A stretch of DNA of 64,000 nt from Amphibacillus cookii. Its GTDB lineage: Bacteria > Bacillota > Bacilli > Bacillales > Amphibacillaceae. Position 1 is the first letter of the stretch. Each line of letters starts with the position of its first letter. A program made the position numbers and the translations under genes. Location: NCBI RefSeq assembly GCF_016908375.1, contig NZ_JAFBDS010000002.1:124001-188000 (forward strand), in the 5' to 3' direction. Below, one piece after another: positions 48,358-57,466 of this stretch. The notes beneath the pieces are model-generated. The model made no database searches. It was not told the DNA's origin and was given only the letters and a program-made list of their open reading frames with translations.

Positions 48358-51300
48358 ATGTTTCTTAAAAAATTAGAATCTGTTGGATTTAAATCGTTTG
48401 CAGAACGGATATCGGTAGACTTCGTACCTGGTGTAACAGCGGTTGTGGGACCTAACGGAAGTGGTAAGAGTAATGTTACTGACGCCATACGTTGGGTACT
48501 AGGTGAGCAATCGGCCAAGTCTTTACGTGGGTCTAAAATGGAAGATATTATCTTTCAAGGCAGTGATACACGAAAACCGTTAAATGTTGCAGAAGTCACG
48601 CTTGTACTTGATAATGCTTCAAGGAAGTTACCGATTGATTATCAGGAAGTCAATGTAACAAGGCGCGTTTATCGTTCTGGAGAAAGTGAGTTCTTTTTAA
48701 ATAAACAGCCATGTCGGTTAAAAGATATTATCGACTTATTTTTAGATTCTGGGCTTGGTCGAGAGGCCTTCTCTATTATTAGCCAAGGTAAGGTAGAAGA
48801 AATATTAAGCTCTAAAGCTGAAGAACGCCGTACGATCTTTGAAGAGGCAGCGGGTGTCTTAAAATATAAACAGCGAAAGAAAAAAGCGGAATATAAATTA
48901 GCAGAAACCCAAGAAAATTTAAATCGTGTGGAAGATATTATTCATGAGATTGAAACACAGTTAGAACCGTTAAAGCAACAAGCTTCGTTAGCAAAGGAAT
49001 ATTTAGAGAAACAAGAGCAGTTAACGGAAACGGAAGTTGCTTTAATTCGTACAGAAATTGAGATGTTACATAATGATTGGCAGCATTATCTAAAGCAAAT
49101 CGAAACATTTAAGGAACAAGAATCTCAATTTTCTGTAGAGATTCAATCAGAAGCTGCTCGGGTTGAACATGATCAACATCAGATTGAACAAGTTGATCAA
49201 GCGATTGAAGCCTATCAACAGCAATTGCTGACGTTAACTGAATCGATTGAAAAATTAACTGGCGAAAAGAATGTCATGCTCGAACGCGAAAAACACACAA
49301 CTGAAAATAAAGAAAAATTAGAAAACCAATTAAAAGAGCGATTGGAAGAATTAGCACAATTAAAAACAGATCTGAATGACGAACAGCAAAAGCTTAATAA
49401 GGCGAAAGTTAATAAGGCATCTACTGTTAAAGAGCTAGAACACCTAAAAGCAGACTTTAATCTAGACATTCATGATTTGGAAGAAAAGATAGAGTCATAT
49501 AAAGCTGACTACATTGATTTACTTAATGAACAAGCAACGACTAAACATGCCATTCAAACGATGAGCCAACAACTTAATCAAATCGATCAACGCCAACAAT
49601 CTTATGATGAGCAACGATCAGGTCAGAAGCAAGCTTATCAACAACTGGTAATAGAAAAAGAACAGCTTAGTGAACAAAGTCAACATATGAATCAGAAGTT
49701 GACAGTGCTAGAGAAGGAGTTTGCAGAGAAACAAAAGTTTATTGCTAAGGAACAGTCATTATTAGATGATATGCATAATAAGCTCGAACAAGGTAATCGT
49801 CATATTGATAAATTGATGTCACGCAAGGAAATGCTTGAAGAAATGAAAGAGGATTTCCAAGGTTTTTATGGAGGCGTCAAATCAATCCTTAAAGCAAGAG
49901 AGCAAGGAGAAATTAATGGTATTGAAGGTGCAGTTATTGAATTGATCGATATCCCTAAAGCTTATCTATCTGCATTAGAAACAGCGTTAGGTGCACAAGC
50001 ACAACACGTTGTCGTAGCTAATGAAAAAGCAGGGCGACAGGCGATTAGTTATTTGAAGCAATTTAATAAAGGACGTGCCACTTTTTTACCGCTTGATACG
50101 ATGAAAGCTAAACAGATGGCAACTTCTACCTTGCAGAGGTTAACCAGTCATCCTGGTTTTATCAAGATGGCGAATACAGCTGTGAATACAAAATCACGCT
50201 ATCAAGTTATCATTGATCATTTGTTGGGTCATACTATTATGGCAAAAACGTTGAAAGATGCTAATGAACTTGCCCGTCTCGTTGAACGACGCTACCGTGT
50301 CGTTACACTGGAGGGTGATATTGTTAATCCTGGTGGCTCAATGACTGGTGGTGCAAAAAAATCGACCAATCAATCGCTGTTTGCAAGAGATCAAGAGATT
50401 GAAGAGTTAACTGTAAAGCTAAAGGACTACCAAACAAGAACGAGTCAGTTTAAAGATGAAGTCGTTAATAAGGAAGAACAGCTCGAACAGCAGCGTAGCC
50501 AATTATTAGAACTTGAAAAAAGTCGTGAAAGCTATCAAGATCAAATCCGTGAGCATAAAGGACAGTTGCAAAGTTGTCAAATTAAGCTCGCTCATTATCA
50601 GGAGCAATTAAAGCGCTATGAACAAGATCAGGCACAAGAAGATGCTGAACGGACGAGATTAGTAGAAGAAAAAACAGCAAAAGAACAAAAATTAATGCAA
50701 TTACAAAACGAAATTACGCATTTACAAAAAGATACTGAAGCACTAGAAGAACGCAAACAAAACTTTGAACAGAACCGCGCGAGTGTTCAGAGTAAAGTAC
50801 AAGCACTTGAAGTGAAATTAGCAGAGGAAAATAAAGAAGTTGGCTACCAAGCGGAGCGTGTGAAACAGTTTGCTGATAAAAGAACCGCTTTAGAAACGAG
50901 CAAGAACCAACTTGAAACTGAGTTGAAAACGATTAATGAATTAGAACAAGGTATTGATCAGATCGGGACGATTAATCTCAAATTAGAAAAGGAAGAAGCG
51001 GAAAAACAGACAGTCACCAGCTCCATCCAAGACTGTCGAAAAAACCGTTTATCGTTAACAGAAGCTTTATCTGAACGTGAAAATAAGCATCGCACCTTGC
51101 AAAATAAACGTCAAGCGATTGTTGAACAACGGCAAAGTATTGAAGTGAAAGCCAATCGTTTAGATGTTGAATTGGAAAGTCGTTTAAAGCATTTGCAAGA
51201 GGATTATCAAATGAGTTTTGAGAAAGCAAAAGAATTGTATGCTCAGGTTGAAGATATTAAACAATCGCGACAAGATGTTAAATTGCTCAAACGGTCAATT

Positions 51301-51927
51301 GAAGAGTTAGGAACAATTAATTTAGGTTCCATTGATGAATACCAACGTATTGATGAGCGCTATCAATTTTTAACAGAGCAGCAAACAGACTTAATTGAAG
51401 CGAAACAAACGTTATATGCTGTTATTTCTGAGATGGATGAAGAGATGGAGAGGCGTTTTGAGCAAACATTTGCACAAATAAAAGATGAATTTGCGGTTGT
51501 TTTCAAACAATTATTTGGGGGCGGACATGCCGCCTTAACACTTACAGATCCACAAAATTTATTAACGACGGGTGTTGATATTAAAGCACAACCACCAGGT
51601 AAAAAAGCGCAGCAGTTAGCGCTATTATCTGGCGGAGAGCGAGCTTTAACGGCAATTGCCCTGCTGTTTGCGATTTTACGTGTAAGACCTGTTCCTTTTT
51701 GTGTTTTGGATGAAGTTGAAGCCGCATTAGATGAAGCAAATGTTGAGCGGTTTAGTCGATATTTAAAAATGTATAGTCAAGATACCCAATTTATTGTTAT
51801 TACACATCGGAAAGGCACGATGGAAGGTGCTGATGTGTTATATGGGGTGACCATGCAAGAGTCGGGTGTTTCACGGTTTGTCTCAGTTAAACTTGAAGAA
51901 ACCAATGCATTACTTGAATCAAATTAA
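48358..51927 (+). CDS. smc: SMC, chromosome condensation/segregation ATPase
   Basis: Forms the ring-shaped condensin with ScpA and ScpB, which are not in this window. The protein has 1189 aa. The N-terminal head has Walker A GPNGSGKS at 31-38 and the Q-loop IRWVLGEQSA. Coiled coil 1 (~165-500) precedes the hinge (~505-665: GFYGGVKSILKAREQGEING ... PGGSMTGGAKKS) and coiled coil 2 (~670-1020). The C-terminal head has signature LSGGERALTA (~1090) and Walker B DEVEAALDEANV (~1118). ATG 48358 follows AGGTGA; an in-frame GTG at 48349 overlaps that site. Confidence 0.98.
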   Translation: MFLKKLESVGFKSFAERISVDFVPGVTAVVGPNGSGKSNVTDAIRWVLGEQSAKSLRGSKMEDIIFQGSDTRKPLNVAEVTLVLDNASRKLPIDYQEVNVTRRVYRSGESEFFLNKQPCRLKDIIDLFLDSGLGREAFSIISQGKVEEILSSKAEERRTIFEEAAGVLKYKQRKKKAEYKLAETQENLNRVEDIIHEIETQLEPLKQQASLAKEYLEKQEQLTETEVALIRTEIEMLHNDWQHYLKQIETFKEQESQFSVEIQSEAARVEHDQHQIEQVDQAIEAYQQQLLTLTESIEKLTGEKNVMLEREKHTTENKEKLENQLKERLEELAQLKTDLNDEQQKLNKAKVNKASTVKELEHLKADFNLDIHDLEEKIESYKADYIDLLNEQATTKHAIQTMSQQLNQIDQRQQSYDEQRSGQKQAYQQLVIEKEQLSEQSQHMNQKLTVLEKEFAEKQKFIAKEQSLLDDMHNKLEQGNRHIDKLMSRKEMLEEMKEDFQGFYGGVKSILKAREQGEINGIEGAVIELIDIPKAYLSALETALGAQAQHVVVANEKAGRQAISYLKQFNKGRATFLPLDTMKAKQMATSTLQRLTSHPGFIKMANTAVNTKSRYQVIIDHLLGHTIMAKTLKDANELARLVERRYRVVTLEGDIVNPGGSMTGGAKKSTNQSLFARDQEIEELTVKLKDYQTRTSQFKDEVVNKEEQLEQQRSQLLELEKSRESYQDQIREHKGQLQSCQIKLAHYQEQLKRYEQDQAQEDAERTRLVEEKTAKEQKLMQLQNEITHLQKDTEALEERKQNFEQNRASVQSKVQALEVKLAEENKEVGYQAERVKQFADKRTALETSKNQLETELKTINELEQGIDQIGTINLKLEKEEAEKQTVTSSIQDCRKNRLSLTEALSERENKHRTLQNKRQAIVEQRQSIEVKANRLDVELESRLKHLQEDYQMSFEKAKELYAQVEDIKQSRQDVKLLKRSIEELGTINLGSIDEYQRIDERYQFLTEQQTDLIEAKQTLYAVISEMDEEMERRFEQTFAQIKDEFAVVFKQLFGGGHAALTLTDPQNLLTTGVDIKAQPPGKKAQQLALLSGGERALTAIALLFAILRVRPVPFCVLDEVEAALDEANVERFSRYLKMYSQDTQFIVITHRKGTMEGADVLYGVTMQESGVSRFVSVKLEETNALLESN

Positions 51928-51941
51928 AAGGTGGATATTAT

Positions 51942-52925
51942 ATGAGCTTTTTTAAAAAGTTAAAAGAAAAATTCTCCGCATCTGCAGAGAATGAAGAAGT
52001 ATCTGATAAATATAAAACAGGTTTAGAAAAAACAAGAGCTTCATTTTCGACAAAATTAAATGATCTTATTGCCCGATATCGTAAGGTAGATGAAGACTTT
52101 TTCGAAGATTTAGAGGAAATATTAATATCGGCTGACGTGGGCGTTAATACGGTTATGGAGTTAGTTGAAGAGTTAGAGATGGAAGCTAAACGTCAAAATA
52201 TTAAAGATGCTGTCGATTTAAAAGAGCTGATTTCAGAAAAATTAGTGGAGATTTATTCAGCAGGCGATTTCGCTGAAGAAGCGCCACTGAATCTGCAGAA
52301 TGACGATTTATCAGTTATACTATTTGTAGGTGTTAATGGTGTAGGTAAAACGACATCAATTGGTAAATTAGCTTATCAATTAAAACAAGAAGGTAAGAAA
52401 GTTCTGCTCGTAGCAGGTGATACGTTTAGAGCAGGTGCAATTGAGCAGTTAGGCATTTGGGGTGAACGGGTTGGTGTTGATGTCATTAAACAACGAGAGG
52501 GTAGTGATCCTGCAGCAGTGATGTATGATGGTATTCAAGCTGCTCGATCACGAGGCGCAGACGTGCTGTTATGCGATACAGCAGGTAGATTACAAAATAA
52601 AGTCAATCTTATGAATGAGTTAAGTAAAGTCAAACGCGTTATTGAACGAGAAATACCTGGTGCTCCTCATGATGTGTTGTTAGTATTGGATGCGACGACA
52701 GGACAAAATGCGTTGAGTCAGGCTAAGAACTTTGCAGAAGCTACAGATGTTTCTGGTATTGTTCTTACTAAGCTAGATGGAACAGCAAAAGGTGGAATTG
52801 TATTAGCGATTCGTAAAGAATTAAAGATCCCTGTAAAATTTGTGGGGCTTGGTGAACAAATGACGGATTTAGAAAAGTTTGATCCTAATGCATTTGTATA
52901 TGGATTATTTGCAGATATGTTATAA
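51942..52925 (+). CDS. ftsY: FtsY, signal recognition particle receptor
   Basis: GTPase at the membrane that docks SRP-ribosome complexes. The protein has 327 aa. A short acidic/helical A and N domain comes first, without the long E. coli A domain. The G domain has GVNGVGKTTSIGKLA from residue 130, DTFRAGAIEQL, DTAGRLQNKVNLM near 207, TKLDGTAKGG near 276 and GLGEQMTDLEKFD near 302. AAGGTGG precedes the ATG. It lies 14 bases after smc, followed by ylxM-ffh. Confidence 0.98.
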   Translation: MSFFKKLKEKFSASAENEEVSDKYKTGLEKTRASFSTKLNDLIARYRKVDEDFFEDLEEILISADVGVNTVMELVEELEMEAKRQNIKDAVDLKELISEKLVEIYSAGDFAEEAPLNLQNDDLSVILFVGVNGVGKTTSIGKLAYQLKQEGKKVLLVAGDTFRAGAIEQLGIWGERVGVDVIKQREGSDPAAVMYDGIQAARSRGADVLLCDTAGRLQNKVNLMNELSKVKRVIEREIPGAPHDVLLVLDATTGQNALSQAKNFAEATDVSGIVLTKLDGTAKGGIVLAIRKELKIPVKFVGLGEQMTDLEKFDPNAFVYGLFADML

Positions 52926-52943
52926 GAAGAATAGTCGTTCAAC

Positions 52944-52973
52944 TTGACAGATGGTAACGAAATCGTCTAGTAT
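52944..52973 (+). promoter_or_regulatory. SigA promoter candidate for ylxM-ffh
   Basis: TTGACA (52944-52949) and TAGTAT (52968-52973) have 18-base spacing, about 40 bases before ylxM. Confidence 0.55.
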
Positions 52974-53012
52974 TTTCATGTAAAGGCGCTTTACTTAACA
53001 AGGGGTGTTATT

Positions 53013-53339
53013 ATGTTAGAAAAAACAACGCGCGTTAATTTTTTATTAGATTTCTACCAAGCGTTATTGACACCAAAGCAACGTAATTATATGGAATTGT
53101 ATTATTTAGAAGACTATTCTTTAGGAGAAATATCAGAGGCTTTCAATGTGTCTAGACAAGCGGTTTACGATAATATACGTCGTACAGAATCAATGCTGGA
53201 AAGTTATGAAGACAAATTGAAGCTTTACAAAAAATTTTTAGAACGCCAAGCATTGTTAAACAAATTAAGTGATGCTGTTGAGCCTTATGACGCTAAAGAG
53301 ATTAACAATTATGTTGAGCAATTAAAAGAATTAGATTAG
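53013..53339 (+). CDS. ylxM: YlxM, SRP-associated helix-turn-helix protein
   Basis: 108 aa, UPF0122 family. A sigma-70 region-4-like [23 protein letters not shown] plus [19 protein letters not shown], fills residues ~18-60, with a helical C-terminus. Streptococcal YlxM binds SRP RNA and modulates Ffh/FtsY GTP hydrolysis; ffh starts 13 bases downstream here. AAGGGGTG precedes ATG 53013. Confidence 0.95.
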   Translation: MLEKTTRVNFLLDFYQALLTPKQRNYMELYYLEDYSLGEISEAFNVSRQAVYDNIRRTESMLESYEDKLKLYKKFLERQALLNKLSDAVEPYDAKEINNYVEQLKELD

Positions 53340-53352
53340 GAGGGTTTCCTCT

Positions 53353-54705
53353 ATGGCATTTGAAGGTTTAGCTGACCGTCTTCAGAGTACAATAAAAAAG
53401 ATGACGGGAAAAGGAAAAGTAAGTGAGCAAGATGTAAAGGAAATGACTCGAGAAGTTCGCCTAGCATTACTTGAAGCAGATGTTAACTTTAAGGTTGTTA
53501 AAGATTTTGTCAAGCGCGTAAAAGAACGTGCAGTTGGCACAGAAGTAATGGAAAGCTTAACCCCTGGACAACAGGTCATTAAAATTGTTAAAGAAGAACT
53601 CACTGCCTTAATGGGGGGAGAACAGAGTAAAATTGCTGTCTCTGAACGCCCGCCTACTGTGATTATGATGGTAGGTTTACAAGGTGCTGGTAAGACAACC
53701 ACAAGTGGTAAATTAGCCAATTTACTAAGAAAGAAGCATAACCGTAAGCCATTGTTAGTTGCGGCTGATGTTTATCGTCCCGCAGCTATTGATCAGTTGC
53801 AAACCGTAGGGAAACAATTAAGCATTCCTGTGTTTGCGAAAGGAACGGATGCGAATCCTGTTGATATCGCTAATGAAGCGATTGCTCATGCTAAAGAAGA
53901 ACACTATGACTATGTCCTTATCGATACGGCAGGACGTTTGCATATCGATGATAACTTAATGGATGAACTCGCGCGTATTAAAGGCGATGTAAGCCCTGAT
54001 GAGATCTTTTTAGTCGTTGATGCGATGACAGGACAGGATGCAGTAAATGTTGCTGAAAGTTTTGATCAGCAATTAAATGTATCTGGTGTTATCTTAACAA
54101 AACTTGATGGTGATACACGTGGTGGAGCGGCTTTATCAATAAGAGCAGTTACGGATAAACCCATTAAATTTGCAGGTATGGGGGAGAAATTAGATGAGCT
54201 GGAAGCATTCCACCCAGAAAGAATGGCTTCTCGTATATTAGGGATGGGCGATGTCCTTACTTTAATTGAAAAGGCTCAAGATAACGTTGATGAGAAAAAG
54301 GCGAAAGAATTAGAAGAAAAAATGCGATCAGCTTCCTTCACTTTTGATGATTTTCTAGATCAAATGGAGCAAGTTAAAAGTATGGGGCCATTAGAAGACC
54401 TACTTGGCATGATACCAGGTGCTAATAAAATGAAAGGTCTAAAAAATGCCCAAATTGACGAGAAACAATTGGTCCATGTTGAAGCTATTGTTAAATCAAT
54501 GACTAAACAGGAACGTCAAGATCCAAGTCTTATGAATGCAAGTCGAAAAAAACGTATTGCAAAAGGGGCAGGACGTCCGGTTTCAGAAGTAAATCGATTA
54601 TTGAAACAATTTGAAGAAATGAAAAAAATGATGAAACAAATGTCTGGTATGCAAGGTGGAAAAAAGGGAAAAAGGAAAAAAGGTTTTAATTTACCCTTTA
54701 TGTAA
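53353..54705 (+). CDS. ffh: Ffh, signal recognition particle protein (SRP54)
   Basis: Binds signal sequences and 4.5S/scRNA for co-translational targeting. The protein has 450 aa. The N domain carries VRLALLEADVNFKVVKDF. The G domain has GLQGAGKTTTSGKLA near residue 107, DTAGRLHIDDNLM near 190, TKLDGDTRGGAALS near 247 and GMGEKLDELEAFHP near 274. The methionine-rich M domain (~300-450) has MGPLEDLLGMIPG and ends in a MKKMMKQMSGMQGGKKGKRK basic tail. AGGAGGG precedes the ATG. Confidence 0.98.
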   Translation: MAFEGLADRLQSTIKKMTGKGKVSEQDVKEMTREVRLALLEADVNFKVVKDFVKRVKERAVGTEVMESLTPGQQVIKIVKEELTALMGGEQSKIAVSERPPTVIMMVGLQGAGKTTTSGKLANLLRKKHNRKPLLVAADVYRPAAIDQLQTVGKQLSIPVFAKGTDANPVDIANEAIAHAKEEHYDYVLIDTAGRLHIDDNLMDELARIKGDVSPDEIFLVVDAMTGQDAVNVAESFDQQLNVSGVILTKLDGDTRGGAALSIRAVTDKPIKFAGMGEKLDELEAFHPERMASRILGMGDVLTLIEKAQDNVDEKKAKELEEKMRSASFTFDDFLDQMEQVKSMGPLEDLLGMIPGANKMKGLKNAQIDEKQLVHVEAIVKSMTKQERQDPSLMNASRKKRIAKGAGRPVSEVNRLLKQFEEMKKMMKQMSGMQGGKKGKRKKGFNLPFM

Positions 54706-54716
54706 TGTAAAAACAC

Positions 54717-54745
54717 TTTACAGACATAAAATAATCTGATAAAAT
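54717..54745 (+). promoter_or_regulatory. SigA promoter of rpsP
   Basis: TTTACA (54717-54722), 17-base spacer, TAAAAT (54740-54745), 41 bases before the rpsP ATG. Confidence 0.7.
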
Positions 54746-54785
54746 CTAAACTTGTGTAAAACATTTAGTAATGGAGGTGCGAAAC

Positions 54786-55058
54786 ATGGCAGTTAAAATT
54801 CGTTTAAAGCGGATGGGATCTAAACGTAACCCATTTTATCGTGTGGTTGTAGCTGACGCACGTGCTCCACGTGACGGGCGTATTATCGAACAAATTGGCA
54901 CATACAATCCGGTCGTTGATCCGGTTGAAGTGAAATTAGATGAAGAAAAAGCATTAAACTGGATGTCTAATGGCGCGAAGCCTAGTGATACAGTTCGTAA
55001 TTTATTCTCTAAAGAAGGCATCATGAAGAAATTCCACGACCAGAAAAACCAAAAATAA
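54786..55058 (+). CDS. rpsP: 30S ribosomal protein S16
   Basis: 90 aa: [40 protein letters not shown], then [23 protein letters not shown] 54786 is chosen from ATGGAGGTGCGA upstream and the family start; an in-frame ATG at 54771 lies at the ribosome site. It is followed after 14 bases by khpA. Confidence 0.98.
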   Translation: MAVKIRLKRMGSKRNPFYRVVVADARAPRDGRIIEQIGTYNPVVDPVEVKLDEEKALNWMSNGAKPSDTVRNLFSKEGIMKKFHDQKNQK

Positions 55059-55072
55059 GGTGGCGTGATAAC

Positions 55073-55300
55073 ATGGAAGCCTTAATAACCACAATTGTTC
55101 AACCATTTGTTGATTACCCTGAAGATGTTCAGGTAGCAGTTAAAGAAGAAGCGAATAAAGTCGTTTATCATTTAACGGTTCATCCTGAAGATGTTGGTAA
55201 GGTGATCGGCAAGAATGGTAGAATTGCTAAGTCAATTCGAACAGTCGTGTATGCCGCGTGTACAGATACAAAGAAACGTGTCTATCTTGACATTATGTAA
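55073..55300 (+). CDS. khpA: KhpA (YlqC), KH-domain RNA-binding protein
   Basis: 75 aa with a single KH domain. The GxxG loop is in DVGKVIGKNGRIAKSIRTVV (~residues 42-61). In Firmicutes KhpA partners with KhpB/Jag as an RNA chaperone affecting elongation and division. AAGGTGG precedes the ATG. It is closed by a terminator 8 bases after the stop. Confidence 0.96.
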   Translation: MEALITTIVQPFVDYPEDVQVAVKEEANKVVYHLTVHPEDVGKVIGKNGRIAKSIRTVVYAACTDTKKRVYLDIM

Positions 55301-55307
55301 GTCATTA

Positions 55308-55337
55308 ACAGGGGAAGGGGAGCCTTTCCCTGTTTTC
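55308..55337 (+). terminator. Terminator after khpA
   Basis: ACAGGGGAAGG (55308-55318) pairs with CCTTTCCCTGT (55323-55333, one G-U), followed by a T run. Confidence 0.85.
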
Positions 55338-55504
55338 TGTATAAAGAAACGTGTCCGTTAATAAAAAGACATAAGCTTAATTATCCATTTCAATATTCAC
55401 TTAAAAGTGGATAAGAAGTTGATTTGACAAACCATCCCGTTCAAAACTTAACAAGTAGCACCATAACAAAGAATCGTCAATTATTTGCAAAAGCAGGTGA
55501 AAAG

Positions 55505-56020
55505 ATGACAACATTTTTTAACGTAGGTAAAATAGTCAATACTCATGGCATTAAAGGCGAGGTTAAAGTCGTACGCATTACTGATTTTGAAGATCGGTTT
55601 AATGAAGGTAATACCTTATACTTATTTTTAAAGGATACTCAAGAACCAATCAAGCTAACCGTTAAACAACATCGTAAACATAAGCAATTTGATATGCTAT
55701 TGTTTGAAGGTTATCCATCGATTAATCATGTTGAACATTTCAAAGAAGGTATGTTAAAAGTCCATAAAGATGATCAGTCCGCACTTGATGACGATAGCTA
55801 TTATTATCATGAAATTATTGGCTGCCACGTCTATACAGTCGACGACGAATATATTGGAGAAATTAATGAAATTTTATCACCAGGAGCAAACGATGTTTGG
55901 GTGATAAAAAGAGAGGGCGAAAAGGATCTATTAATCCCTTATATTACTCCCGTTGTTAAAGAGGTAGATGTTGTTGAGAAGAAAATTGTCATTCAACCAA
56001 TGGAAGGATTACTGTCATGA
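55505..56020 (+). CDS. rimM: RimM, 16S rRNA processing protein
   Basis: 30S maturation factor for the S19/helix 33b region. The protein has 171 aa. The RimM N domain is [20 protein letters not shown], and the C-terminal PRC-barrel is [40 protein letters not shown], then LIPYI. ATG 55505 is chosen because AGGTGAAA precedes it and the family starts here; an upstream in-frame start at 55424 would add 27 unrelated residues. The stop overlaps trmD (ATGA). Confidence 0.97.
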   Translation: MTTFFNVGKIVNTHGIKGEVKVVRITDFEDRFNEGNTLYLFLKDTQEPIKLTVKQHRKHKQFDMLLFEGYPSINHVEHFKEGMLKVHKDDQSALDDDSYYYHEIIGCHVYTVDDEYIGEINEILSPGANDVWVIKREGEKDLLIPYITPVVKEVDVVEKKIVIQPMEGLLS

Positions 56021-56742
56021 TGAAAATTGACATCTTAACTTTGTTTCCCGATATGTTTGAAGGGGTATTGAATGCTTCGATAATGAAAAAAGCCCAAGAG
56101 CAAGAGGCATTTCAATATCGTACGATTGATTTCCGCCAGTATACGACCAATAAGCATCAAAAAGTTGATGATTATCCATATGGTGGAGGCGCTGGTATGG
56201 TATTAATGCCACAGCCGATATTTTCAGCGATTGATGATATTGAAATCAATCCATCTAAACCACCTCGCATCATTTTAATGTGCCCTCAAGGTGAGCAGCA
56301 TACACAACGAAAAGCTGAAGAGTTAGCTCAAGAAGACCATTTGATTTTTATTTGTGGTCATTATGAAGGATATGACGAACGAATTCGTGAACATTTGGTT
56401 ACCGATGAAATATCTATAGGGGATTTTGTATTGACAGGCGGAGAATTAGGAGCAATGGTGGTGATTGATAGTGTCGTACGTCTCTTACCAGATGCCTTAG
56501 GAAATATAGATTCTGCAAAAGAAGACTCTTTTTCCACTGGTTTGCTTGAACACCCACATTATACAAGACCGGCAGAGTTTAGAGGTTATCAAGTTCCTGA
56601 TATATTAAGATCAGGTCATCATGAGAAAATAGCAGAATGGCGAAAAAAACAATCATTAATCCGTACGAAGCATAGACGTCCAGATTTGCTAAATAATTAT
56701 CCGCTATCTGAAAAAGAAAAGAATTGGCTAGGTGATCAATAA
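56017..56742 (+). CDS. trmD: tRNA (guanine37-N1)-methyltransferase
   Basis: Makes m1G37 to prevent +1 frameshifting. The protein has 241 aa of the SPOUT family. [20 protein letters not shown] is at the N-terminus, [20 protein letters not shown] near residue 52, [11 protein letters not shown] near 112, and the trefoil-knot loop [20 protein letters not shown] near 130. The start overlaps the rimM stop. ATG 56017 and 56020 are equivalent. Confidence 0.98.
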   Translation: MMKIDILTLFPDMFEGVLNASIMKKAQEQEAFQYRTIDFRQYTTNKHQKVDDYPYGGGAGMVLMPQPIFSAIDDIEINPSKPPRIILMCPQGEQHTQRKAEELAQEDHLIFICGHYEGYDERIREHLVTDEISIGDFVLTGGELGAMVVIDSVVRLLPDALGNIDSAKEDSFSTGLLEHPHYTRPAEFRGYQVPDILRSGHHEKIAEWRKKQSLIRTKHRRPDLLNNYPLSEKEKNWLGDQ

Positions 56743-56757
56743 AACGGTTGTTTGATC

Positions 56758-56786
56758 TTGAATAGCCCTTTTTTTTGTGTTATATT
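56758..56786 (+). promoter_or_regulatory. SigA promoter of the rplS leader
   Basis: TTGAAT (56758-56763), 17-base spacer, TATATT (56781-56786), upstream of the L19 leader. Confidence 0.6.
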
Positions 56787-56795
56787 ATTAGTTGT

Positions 56796-56868
56796 GCTTA
56801 AGTGAATACTTATGCAAGAAAACAATGTTCCGCTGTCATGAACTTATCGGATATGAGCATTAGTTAAG
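56796..56868 (+). ncRNA. L19 leader (autoregulatory mRNA structure of rplS)
   Basis: The segment CTTATGCAAG ... TGTTCCGCTGTCATGAAC ... TATCGGATATGAGCATTAG directly before rplS resembles the L19 leader RNA found before rplS in Bacilli. The identification is from memory of the consensus. Known role: L19 binding represses its own gene. It starts shortly after a matching promoter and has no reading frame. Confidence 0.65.
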
Positions 56869-56883
56869 AAGGAGTGTATAGAC

Positions 56884-57228
56884 ATGCAACAATTAATCGC
56901 AGACATTACTAAAGATCAGTTGCGTACAGACAGACCAAACTTTCGTCCTGGTGATACGGTCAAAGTTCACGTTAAAGTAGTCGAAGGTACACGTGAGCGT
57001 ATTCAGGTATTTGAAGGTGTAGTCATTAAGCGCCAAAATGGTGGTATTAGTGAAACATTCACTGTACGTAAGATTTCTTATGGTGTTGGTGTTGAACGTA
57101 CTTTCCCAGTTCATTCACCACGCGTAGATAAGATTGAAGTAACGCGTCGCGGACGTGTTCGTCGCGCTAAACTTTACTACTTGCGTCAGTTACGTGGTAA
57201 AGCAGCACGTATTAAAGAAATTCGCTAA
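56884..57228 (+). CDS. rplS: 50S ribosomal protein L19
   Basis: 114 aa. [38 protein letters not shown], then [20 protein letters not shown] and a basic C-terminus [27 protein letters not shown] precedes the ATG. It has its own promoter, leader and terminator. Confidence 0.98.
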   Translation: MQQLIADITKDQLRTDRPNFRPGDTVKVHVKVVEGTRERIQVFEGVVIKRQNGGISETFTVRKISYGVGVERTFPVHSPRVDKIEVTRRGRVRRAKLYYLRQLRGKAARIKEIR

Positions 57229-57241
57229 TTTGAAAGTTGAA

Positions 57242-57272
57242 AGAAGCTTGAAGATTCAAGCTTCTTTTTTCT
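57242..57272 (+). terminator. Terminator after rplS
   Basis: AAGAAGCTTGAA (57242-57253) is mirrored by TTCAAGCTTCTT (57256-57267), followed by T. Confidence 0.93.
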
Positions 57273-57286
57273 ACGTTAGGAAATGA

Positions 57287-57347
57287 TAAAACGAATCTTC
57301 AATCAGTGGGTGGTTTCGTCCTATCACACTGATTGGTAGCTGAGTGA
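57287..57347 (+). repeat. Dispersed repeat family, copy B (half copy)
   Basis: ATAAAACGAATCTTCAATCA and the following ~40 bp match the start of copy C, including GATTGG-x-x-x-TGAGTG. Its hairpin is the cleanest of the family: CAATCAGTG with CACTGATTG, 9 perfect base pairs. After 57347 the sequence diverges. The tail (about 57353-57400) instead resembles 47030-47075 before rnc. Confidence 0.7.
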
Positions 57348-57466
57348 AAACTTTTAAAGTACCAAGTATAAGAAAAGCTATTCGATTCGCTAAAGGCGGC
57401 CTAAGTTATAACAAAGATGCTATCGAAACTCAATTTGCAGGAATTGTAATTTAGTGGGGTGATAAT

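Noticed and set aside
53382-53720. A 112-codon minus-strand frame opposite ffh
   Set aside because: It mirrors the ffh codons, is hydrophobic only because of codon complement, and has no ribosome site.
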